Source: Verrucomicrobiaceae bacterium
GTDB lineage: Bacteria; Verrucomicrobiota; Verrucomicrobiae; Verrucomicrobiales; Akkermansiaceae
Direction: 5' to 3'
NCBI GenBank assembly: GCA_947372405.1
Contig: CANBTO010000223.1
Location: 1 to 7,829, forward strand
DNA: 7,829 nucleotides
Below, piece after piece: positions 1 to 4,346 of the stretch. Position 1 is the first letter of the stretch. Each line of letters starts with the position of its first letter. The position numbers and the translations under genes are program-made. The notes beneath the pieces are model-generated. The model saw only the letters and a program-made list of their open reading frames with translations. It was not told where the DNA came from and made no database searches.

Positions 1-633
1 CGCCTCGTCGACGCCGGGCTTGAGAGCGACGATCTTGCCGCGCCGCCAGCCGCCGTCCGCGGTGATGATGGTCGTGGCACCGGAGTCTTCGAGGCGGTCC
101 ACGATGGCTTCCGAAGCAAAACCGCCGAAGACCACGTTGTGTACGGCGCCGATGCGGGCGCAGCCTACCAGCGCGATGGCAGCTTCCGGAATCATCGGCA
201 TGTAGATCAACACGCGGTCGCCGGCCTTGACGCCCTTTTTCTCGAGCACGTTGGCGAAGCGGCTGACCTCACGCTGGAGTTGGCCGTAGGTAAGGGTGCG
301 TTTGTCGCCGGGTTCGCCTTCCCAGATGATGGCGGCCTTGTTGTGGCGCGGGCCGTTGGCATGGCGGTCCACGCAGTTTTCACAGACGTTGAGTTTTCCT
401 CCGTCAAACCAGTTCGCGAAAGGCGGTTTCCAATCGAGTACCTTGGTCCACTTCTTCTGCCAGACGAGTTCCTTCGCCTCCTTCGCCCAGAAGTCCGCGG
501 GTTTGGCGATGGACTCCTGATAGAGTTTCTTGTAGGCCGCCATTGAAGGAATGCGTGCCTTTGAGGAAAATTCCTTGGAAGGTTTGTGGACCGCGTCGTG
601 GTCGTGGCTGGTGTTGGATTTCTTGGCGCTCAT
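1..633 (-). CDS. acs: Acetyl-coenzyme A synthetase, N-terminal part (cut by window edge)
   Basis: AMP-forming acetyl-CoA synthetase, which activates acetate to acetyl-CoA in the cytosol through an acetyl-adenylate. I read 211 codons in one open frame from ATG at 633 to base 1; the protein continues outside the window (the family is about 650 residues). Landmarks include [16 protein letters not shown] (residues 47-62), the family-typical [11 protein letters not shown] (81-91), a [13 protein letters not shown] segment (104-116), and [14 protein letters not shown] (167-180) followed by [10 protein letters not shown] (191-200), part of the nucleotide/CoA-binding region. The first 28 residues are polar, Lys/His/Ser-rich and not conserved in the family; Met31 (base 543) is an alternative start. 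No Shine-Dalgarno precedes ATG 633. The C-terminal domain with the regulatory acetylation lysine is not in view. Identification is secure; exact start is less so. Confidence 0.96.
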   Translation of the reverse strand, partial: MSAKKSNTSHDHDAVHKPSKEFSSKARIPSMAAYKKLYQESIAKPADFWAKEAKELVWQKKWTKVLDWKPPFANWFDGGKLNVCENCVDRHANGPRHNKAAIIWEGEPGDKRTLTYGQLQREVSRFANVLEKKGVKAGDRVLIYMPMIPEAAIALVGCARIGAVHNVVFGGFASEAIVDRLEDSGATTIITADGGWRRGKIVALKPGVDEA

Positions 634-686
634 CGGGTTTGGAAAATTTGCAGGACACGAGACATTGGAAGGCTCATGACGGCGGG

Positions 687-715
687 AATCTAGGGAGCTA
701 ATTTCGGCGCGGCAA
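687..715 (-). promoter_or_regulatory. Candidate sigma-70-type promoter for acs
   Basis: Read on the minus strand, TTGCCG (-35, bases 715-710) and TAGATT (-10, bases 692-687) are separated by exactly 17 bases. Each box matches four of six consensus positions. Transcription would start near base 680, leaving a leader of about 47 nt before the acs ATG. This is a pattern match only; a GCGGC-AA-GCCGC inverted repeat at 709-720 overlaps the -35 box. Confidence 0.3.
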
Positions 716-751
716 GCCGCAAGAACGGGTGATTCCCATCACATTAATCAT

Positions 752-777
752 CCGGGAACTTCGGGTTTCCCGGTTTT
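752..777 (+). promoter_or_regulatory. Terminator-like hairpin in the lipoprotein upstream region
   Basis: CCGGGAA (752-758) and TTCCCGG (767-773) form a perfect 7-bp stem with an 8-nt loop, followed at once by TTTT (774-777). It lies 41 bases before the lipoprotein start and points the same way. No plus-strand gene ends just upstream inside the window, so it is either a leader attenuator or a structural accident. A second small inverted repeat, GTGAT-TCCC-ATCAC (729-742), lies just before it. I saw no convincing plus-strand promoter in 634-818. Confidence 0.35.
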
Positions 778-818
778 CCATTCTTGCCGACACCGCGGAC
801 TTGACTCAAAGCTGCGGC

Positions 819-1415
819 GTGAAATCTCTTCTCGCATCCATGGCCTGTGCTTTATGTCTTTGCCAGTGCACCACTTTCGTTCCAGGCAGGGCAGACGGCA
901 TCGACCCTAACCCTTTCAATCTGATGGACGAGCATGCTTCCGCTGTGAACCGTGACCCGGGCCGCATCACGGTTCCTGTCCTGCGCTCGCCGGCTCTCGA
1001 AAAAAGATGGGGCAAGCCACGTTTGCTGGTCGGGCCCAAGGGAGGCTATGCGCTCCGCTACGAGGATCCCGCGAACCATGACCGGCAACTCACGGTTTTT
1101 GGCTCGCCTCAGCTTTTCCAAACCGCCGGACCGATCCCTCCTCCCTACACTTCTTTGGGTTTCGATGCGCGGAAAAACTCCTATGCCCCCGGTGAGGTCA
1201 GCCAACCATGGCAAAGCCTCCAACTCGCCGGCAGGAAGGTGCGTTACTATATCGCCGAGGATCATTCCGATGGCCATCCGGCCCAATACAGCACCGAGAC
1301 CTTCCGGTTGACCGCGCCTGACGGCCGCACGGCGAGTTACCGCATTCGCTCCGCATCGGAAAAATCCAAAGCGGCGGAAGACGTGGCAAGCCTGATGCAG
1401 ACGGTTTCGTTCTAG
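819..1415 (+). CDS. Putative lipoprotein of unknown function (198 aa)
   Basis: I do not recognise the family. The frame is open from ATG 729, but I choose GTG 819, because from there the protein begins with a lipoprotein-like signal: one Lys, a short hydrophobic stretch (residues 3-15) and Cys17 followed by Thr-Thr, as in many bacterial lipoproteins. Gln16 at the -1 position is not the usual Gly/Ala/Ser, so lipidation is likely rather than certain. Four cysteines (10, 13, 15, 17) lie in the signal and none elsewhere. The rest (residues 30-198) is soluble-looking, with conserved-looking segments such as KRWGKPRLLVGPKGGYALRY (62-81) and many aromatic and Gly/Pro residues, suggesting a beta-rich envelope domain. 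No Shine-Dalgarno is visible. It sits between divergent acs and the membrane-protein operon, 69 bp before the latter, with no terminator between them. Confidence 0.75.
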   Translation: MKSLLASMACALCLCQCTTFVPGRADGIDPNPFNLMDEHASAVNRDPGRITVPVLRSPALEKRWGKPRLLVGPKGGYALRYEDPANHDRQLTVFGSPQLFQTAGPIPPPYTSLGFDARKNSYAPGEVSQPWQSLQLAGRKVRYYIAEDHSDGHPAQYSTETFRLTAPDGRTASYRIRSASEKSKAAEDVASLMQTVSF

Positions 1416-1461
1416 CTGGTCTGGCGTCGGAAACCCGTGTTTTGGCTCTTGCCTCGATCCG

Positions 1462-1478
1462 GCTTTGTGTGGCAAAGC
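1462..1478. promoter_or_regulatory. Palindromic operator copy 1 (before membrane protein gene)
   Basis: GCTTTGT-GTG-GCAAAGC is an inverted repeat with 7-base arms, a 3-base spacer and one mismatch (T against G at the inner edge). It ends 6 bases before the ATG at 1485. The same palindrome recurs at 2428-2446 and 2487-2503. Likely the binding site of a dimeric winged-helix regulator, most simply the one encoded by the second gene of this operon. Binding here would block transcription or translation initiation. Confidence 0.6.
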
Positions 1479-1484
1479 AATGGC

Positions 1485-2114
1485 ATGACGACACGCGAAG
1501 ATGCGGCGGAGCAGTTGCGGGTGATCCGCTCGATGATGGAGAGGGCCACGATTTTCAGGGCCTTGTCCGGAGAGACGGCGATGATCGGAGGTGCAGTGGC
1601 GTTGGCCGCGGCGTGGGCATCGGAGGGACGCCATGGCTGGGGTTGGGCGGGCTGGTGGTTGGGCGGACTGGCCCTGGTGCTGGCTTTCAATGTTTTTCAG
1701 ATCATCCGGATGAGAACCGTTCACCATCGGCCGTTCTGGAGTTCCGGCTTGCGGCTCGCCCTCCGCGGGGCGCTTCCCTCGCTCATTGCGGGCGGGTTTC
1801 TCGGTTTGTTGTTCATCCGTGGCGGCATGGAAAACGCCGATCAGCCTGCGGCCTGCATGTGGATCGTCCACTATGGGCTCGCCCTGCTGGCCATCCGTGA
1901 GTTCGCGCCGAAGTCGATGGTGTGGCTTGGGTGGGCGTTTGTGATCTTTGGTGTGGGAAGCATCGCCAGTGTGACCGGCGTGGTCCAGGTGCCATCCGCT
2001 TGGTCGTTGCATGTGAACGGCTCGCGGCTCATGGCCATCGCTTTCGGAGGATTCCACTTGGTTTACGGCGGACTGATCGCCACCACGGGTGAGCGCGAAA
2101 ATCCCACGGCATGA
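1485..2114 (+). CDS. Predicted six-helix integral membrane protein, unknown function
   Basis: A 209-residue inner-membrane protein. The frame is open from 1437, but the extra 16 codons would cover the palindrome at 1462-1478, and Met at 1485 begins an amphipathic segment typical of these proteins (MTTREDAAEQLRVIRSMMER). Hydrophobic segments lie at about residues 31-45, 55-74, 95-112, 123-138, 145-167 and 182-200. There are no catalytic motifs, cofactor sites or long soluble loops. The cytoplasmic N-terminus with 'IRSMMERATIFRALSGE' followed by a Gly/Ala-rich helix resembles a family of small uncharacterised membrane proteins that I recall being encoded beside MarR/HTH_34-like regulators; this is recollection, not a search. 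The stop (TGA 2112-2114) overlaps the next start by ATGA, implying translational coupling. Function is unknown; a sensor or partner for the regulator is possible. Confidence 0.85.
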   Translation: MTTREDAAEQLRVIRSMMERATIFRALSGETAMIGGAVALAAAWASEGRHGWGWAGWWLGGLALVLAFNVFQIIRMRTVHHRPFWSSGLRLALRGALPSLIAGGFLGLLFIRGGMENADQPAACMWIVHYGLALLAIREFAPKSMVWLGWAFVIFGVGSIASVTGVVQVPSAWSLHVNGSRLMAIAFGGFHLVYGGLIATTGERENPTA

Positions 2115-2410
2115 TCGATTTTTCCCAATTGGACCGGACGATCCACGAGAAGGGGCGGCTTTCCATCATGACGCTGCTGGCTTCGCGTGCCGATCCTTGG
2201 GCATTCCAAGATCTGAAGGCGCAGCTCGACATGTCTGACGGAAATCTCATCACCCACCTTCGGACTTTGGAAAAAGCGGAATTCATCAGCGGTGAGAAAC
2301 TCACGGGCGATGGCCGGCCTCAGACGCTCTATATGCTGACGGCCGCCGGCCGCGAGGCTTTCGTCGCATATCTGGGTGTGCTCGAACAAATTCTCGGCCT
2401 CGGCAAATAA
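2111..2410 (+). CDS. Winged-helix transcriptional regulator, HTH_34 / MarR-ArsR-like (99 aa)
   Basis: A small DNA-binding protein that most likely acts as a dimer. After an N-terminal helix (DFSQLDRTIHEKGRLSIMTLL, residues 3-23), the helix-turn-helix spans about 32-59: FQDLKAQLDMSDGNLITHL is the core, with recognition helix SDGNLITHLRTLEKAEFI. A beta-hairpin wing follows (GEKLTGDGRPQTLYMLT, 61-77), then a C-terminal helix (78-96) suited to dimerisation. This order and the 'GNLxxHLxxLExxGxI' pattern fit the winged-helix family PF13601 (HTH_34). It has no metal-binding cysteines or ligand domain, so the signal may come through the coupled membrane protein; that part is inference. The start is fixed by the ATGA overlap with the preceding gene. 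The three nearby CTTTGT-NNN-RCAAAG palindromes are the obvious candidate operators, giving autoregulation and control of the IspH-like gene. Confidence 0.9.
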   Translation: MIDFSQLDRTIHEKGRLSIMTLLASRADPWAFQDLKAQLDMSDGNLITHLRTLEKAEFISGEKLTGDGRPQTLYMLTAAGREAFVAYLGVLEQILGLGK

Positions 2411-2415
2411 TCCGC

Positions 2416-2443
2416 TTGCTTGGATTAAGCTTTGTGATACAAA
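2416..2443 (+). promoter_or_regulatory. Weak candidate promoter for the IspH-like gene
   Basis: TTGCTT (2416-2421) and TACAAA (2438-2443) are spaced by 16 bases and match three and four of six sigma-70 positions. The -10 box lies inside palindrome copy 2, which is where a repressor site would be expected. Weak match; given mainly because of that overlap. Confidence 0.2.
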
Positions 2444-2446
2444 GCT
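2428..2446. promoter_or_regulatory. Palindromic operator copy 2 (best copy)
   Basis: AGCTTTGT-GAT-ACAAAGCT is a perfect inverted repeat with 8-base arms around a 3-base spacer. It begins 17 bases after the regulator stop codon and lies upstream of the IspH-like gene. Shared core with copies 1 and 3 is CTTTGT-NNN-RCAAAG. Its centre (2437) is 58 bp from the centre of copy 3. Confidence 0.65.
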
Positions 2447-2486
2447 CTCCGCCATGCAACGATTTCACCCGACTTCACGCCCACAA

Positions 2487-2503
2487 ACTTTGTGCGACAA
2501 AGT
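2487..2503. promoter_or_regulatory. Palindromic operator copy 3
   Basis: ACTTTGT-GCG-ACAAAGT is a perfect inverted repeat with 7-base arms and a 3-base spacer. It ends 28 bases before the preferred ATG (2532) of the IspH-like gene. Together with copy 2 it forms a two-site array, about five and a half helical turns apart, in front of a single gene. Confidence 0.65.
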
Positions 2504-2531
2504 CATAAGGACCTTGGATGACAAACGTTTC

Positions 2532-3386
2532 ATGCCGCCATCCGGGCGCAGGCTAACCCTCGAGGTGGCTGGTGTTCTGGGCATGGACCAGGATGCCGGA
2601 GCCGCCTTGTTGAGACTGTTGGCGCTGGCGGAAAAATGGAAAATCGGAGTGGCCGGACGATTCATGCCGGATCGCGGCGTGAGCGCCCTGCTGGCAGAAA
2701 AAGGCATTGTGGAAAATGTCGAGGAAGCGGATTTCTTCAAATTCCGCAAAGTGGCGATTCCCTATGCTGGGATTTCTCCCAAGCAGCGGCGGGACTGGGA
2801 AGACGCCGGGCATGCGCTTGAGGATTTTTCCTCGCCTCACGTCCGGCGTGCCCAGGTGGCTCTTGGCCTGCTTCGGTTGGAAGGTGCCCAAGGTTTAGTG
2901 ATCGGCAGGCACGAAGATCCAGAAAGCCAAGCTCTCGCAGGGAGTGGTACCGGAATCAAAATCATCGAAGACACAACGGATACCGCTCGGTTGGTATTCT
3001 CTCCCGCCTTCGGCGTCGTGTGCCAGACGACACTGTCACCGAAAAAGATCGGGTGGCTGCTCCAGCAGTTGCGTTTCCGCTACCGGGATTCCCGAGTCAG
3101 TTTTATGGACACGGTCTCCCCCGCGATGGTCTCGCGAGAAGACGCCCTGGAAAAACGGCTCGTGACTTGTGACTGTGCGGTGATCGTTGGACAGGCCGGG
3201 GAGGCGTCCAGCGAGGCGCTTCTGGAAACGTCGCTGCGCAGGGGAAAGTCCGCGTTGATCGTGCAAGGGCCGGAAGAGCTGAATTCCATGGATTTCGTGG
3301 GAAACCCGCGCGTGGTGCTGACCGCTGGTGCCTTCGCGGTGAATGAAACCATCCGCGCCGTTGCCGAAGTGCTGACGGGGATGTGA
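2532..3386 (+). CDS. Degenerate IspH (LytB)-like protein lacking the iron-sulfur cysteines
   Basis: A 284-residue protein that aligns by eye along the whole of IspH (4-hydroxy-3-methylbut-2-enyl diphosphate reductase, last step of the MEP pathway). C-terminal landmarks are clear: VVCQTTLSPKK (162-172; IspH VVSQTTMS), SREDAL (201-206; IspH NRQEAV), CAVIVGQ (215-221; IspH VVLVVGS) and VVLTAGAFA (261-269; IspH VGVTAGASA). RHEDPE (126-131) replaces HAGHPE. The three [4Fe-4S] cysteine positions read Val15 or nearby (GFCAGV becomes GVLGM), Ser101 (DATCP becomes DFSSP) and Ser196 (ICYAT becomes VSPAM). HGVS becomes YAGIS (79-82), and the Ser-x-Asn substrate motif is lost. Normal IspH chemistry is therefore not expected. 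Remaining cysteines are 164, 213 and 215. The start at 2532 fits where IspH begins; in-frame ATG 2454 and 2376 exist, but those codons cover operator copy 3 and include rare ATA/AGG. Role unknown. Confidence 0.8.
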   Translation: MPPSGRRLTLEVAGVLGMDQDAGAALLRLLALAEKWKIGVAGRFMPDRGVSALLAEKGIVENVEEADFFKFRKVAIPYAGISPKQRRDWEDAGHALEDFSSPHVRRAQVALGLLRLEGAQGLVIGRHEDPESQALAGSGTGIKIIEDTTDTARLVFSPAFGVVCQTTLSPKKIGWLLQQLRFRYRDSRVSFMDTVSPAMVSREDALEKRLVTCDCAVIVGQAGEASSEALLETSLRRGKSALIVQGPEELNSMDFVGNPRVVLTAGAFAVNETIRAVAEVLTGM

Positions 3387-3390
3387 GAAT

Positions 3391-3765
3391 TCAGTTCTCC
3401 AGAATCTCCACCTCGTAGCCATCCGGGTCGGTGACGAAGGCCATCTTGCGGGCACCGGAACTGAATTTCTCGCGCCATGCGGAGGGCCAGATTTCGATGC
3501 CGGCATTTTCGATCTTGTCGCAGTATTCGATGATGTCATCGACGCCGAGTGCGGTGTGCATCAGGTCCTCCGGGCAGGTCGCCGTGTATTCGGGAGAGTG
3601 GCAGAGTTCCAGGAAGACGTCGTTTTCTGGCAGGACGAGAAACGCGAGGCGGTTGCCTTGCGGGGAGTCCTTGAAATCGCGGACGGTATATCCGAGCGCC
3701 GAGTAGAATGCGACGGACTTGTCGAGATCCCGGACGCGGATGCGGGTGTGGAGGAAGCGGATCAT
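3391..3765 (-). CDS. gloA: Glyoxalase I (lactoylglutathione lyase), VOC family
   Basis: Isomerises the hemithioacetal of methylglyoxal and glutathione (or another thiol) to the S-lactoyl thioester; cytosolic detoxification. The 124 residues match the length of short bacterial GlxI and carry two beta-alpha-beta-beta-beta VOC modules. Metal ligands at the expected places are His6 (FLHTRIRV), Glu53 (FLELCHSPE), His70 (LMHTALGVDD) and Glu120 (DPDGYEVEILE), as in the E. coli H-E-H-E site. Start is ATG 3765, where the family's first strand (MIRFLHTRIRVRDLDKSVAFY) begins; the in-frame extension to 3846 is low-quality and covers the promoter region. Its stop is 4 bp from that of the convergent IspH-like gene. 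Small VOC proteins can have other substrates, but the four ligands and the DLDKSVAFYSALGY segment make glyoxalase I most likely. Confidence 0.9.
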   Translation of the reverse strand: MIRFLHTRIRVRDLDKSVAFYSALGYTVRDFKDSPQGNRLAFLVLPENDVFLELCHSPEYTATCPEDLMHTALGVDDIIEYCDKIENAGIEIWPSAWREKFSSGARKMAFVTDPDGYEVEILEN

Positions 3766-3793
3766 GGCGGCGGGAGTCTGGAGCAGGACACGG

Positions 3794-3806
3794 CGTTTGC
3801 CAAACG
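3794..3806. promoter_or_regulatory. Short palindrome upstream of gloA
   Basis: CGTTTG-C-CAAACG is a perfect inverted repeat with 6-base arms around one central base. It sits 28 bases before the gloA start, just downstream of the candidate gloA promoter, so it could be an operator. It is unrelated to the CTTTGT-NNN-RCAAAG motif and short enough to occur by chance. Confidence 0.25.
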
Positions 3807-3809
3807 GCG

Positions 3810-3839
3810 ATTGTGCATGGTTTTGCTTTTTAAGCGCAA
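3810..3839 (-). promoter_or_regulatory. Weak candidate promoter for gloA
   Basis: On the minus strand TTGCGC (3839-3834) and CACAAT (3815-3810) are separated by 18 bases, matching three and four of six consensus positions. It lies in the 126-bp divergent region between gloA and the universal stress gene. I could not define a promoter for the stress gene in the same region. Confidence 0.2.
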
Positions 3840-3891
3840 TGTCCATTCAGCCGTTGCGTCTGGCATCACTCCGTGCTTCGTTAGACATGCC

Positions 3892-4341
3892 ATGAAAAAC
3901 ATTGTTGTCGCAGTAGATTTTTCAAACACCACATCCGGGGTGCTTGAAATGGCCAGCGGACTGGCAAAAGCATTCGGGGCGCAGTTGCACCTGTTCCACG
4001 TCGTGGAGCCGGAGCCCAGCTACACGGCTTATGGTTTCACTCCCGATGAGTTTCCCGCGCTGCACGCCTATCAGGAAGAGGCGAAGCGCCGAGCTGCCGC
4101 CAAGCTGGAGGAACTGCTAGCGCAGGTGACGCCGGATCTGCCGAGCGCCACCACGCAGATTGCCGAGGGTAGTCCGCTCCACGCCCTGCTCGACTACGTG
4201 AAGGAAAGCGGCGCGGACTTTGTGGTGCTTGGCTCGCACGGCCACGGCGTCATTGCTTCGCTGCTGTTAGGCAGCGTGGCGGAGGGCATGGTACGCAAGG
4301 CCGCCGTGCCAACCTTGATTGTTCCGGCCAAGGCCGGTTAA
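3892..4341 (+). CDS. Universal stress protein, UspA domain, ATP-binding type
   Basis: A single-domain Usp of 149 residues, the normal length. Strand 1 with the nucleotide-contacting aspartate is MKNIVVAVDFS (Asp9); strand 2 is QLHLFHVVEP (31-40). The ATP-binding signature G-2X-G-9X-G-S is intact at 114-128 (GSHGHGVIASLLLGS), and the C-terminal strand is VPTLIV (139-144). Members of this type form cytosolic dimers and bind ATP or another nucleotide under stress or growth arrest; the specific role here is unknown. Start ATG 3892 is set by the family N-terminus; the frame stays open upstream, but that part is the antisense of gloA. No Shine-Dalgarno is visible. It diverges from gloA and converges on RNase R. 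Confidence 0.93.
   Translation: MKNIVVAVDFSNTTSGVLEMASGLAKAFGAQLHLFHVVEPEPSYTAYGFTPDEFPALHAYQEEAKRRAAAKLEELLAQVTPDLPSATTQIAEGSPLHALLDYVKESGADFVVLGSHGHGVIASLLLGSVAEGMVRKAAVPTLIVPAKAG
4324..4337. repeat. GC-rich inverted repeat at the usp/rnr convergent junction
   Basis: CCGGCC-AA-GGCCGG is a perfect 6-base inverted repeat covering the last codons of the stress protein gene. With a minimal 4-nt loop the stem would be 5 bp, and no T-tract follows on either strand. It may act as a weak bidirectional terminator, since no other candidate exists between the two stop codons, but it may just be coding sequence. Confidence 0.2.
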
Positions 4342-4346
4342 CGGTC

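Noticed and set aside
729..818. N-terminal extension of the lipoprotein to ATG 729
   Set aside because: It would bury the signal peptide 30 residues inside the protein and make the 752-777 hairpin coding.
852..2057. Minus-strand open frame of 401 codons
   Set aside because: It runs antisense across both the lipoprotein and the membrane protein genes, has no recognisable domain and is Arg/His/Pro-rich like other shadows.
2063..2455. Minus-strand open frame opposite the winged-helix regulator
   Set aside because: It is antisense to a clear HTH_34 gene and covers palindrome copy 2; no domain is seen.
3385..3399. GAGAA-TTCAG-TTCTC inverted repeat between the IspH-like and gloA stops as a terminator
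   Set aside because: The stem is only 5 bp and A/T-containing, with no T-run; too weak to call.
3766..3846. N-terminal extension of glyoxalase I
   Set aside because: The family starts at the MIRFLHTRI strand; the extension covers the divergent promoter region.
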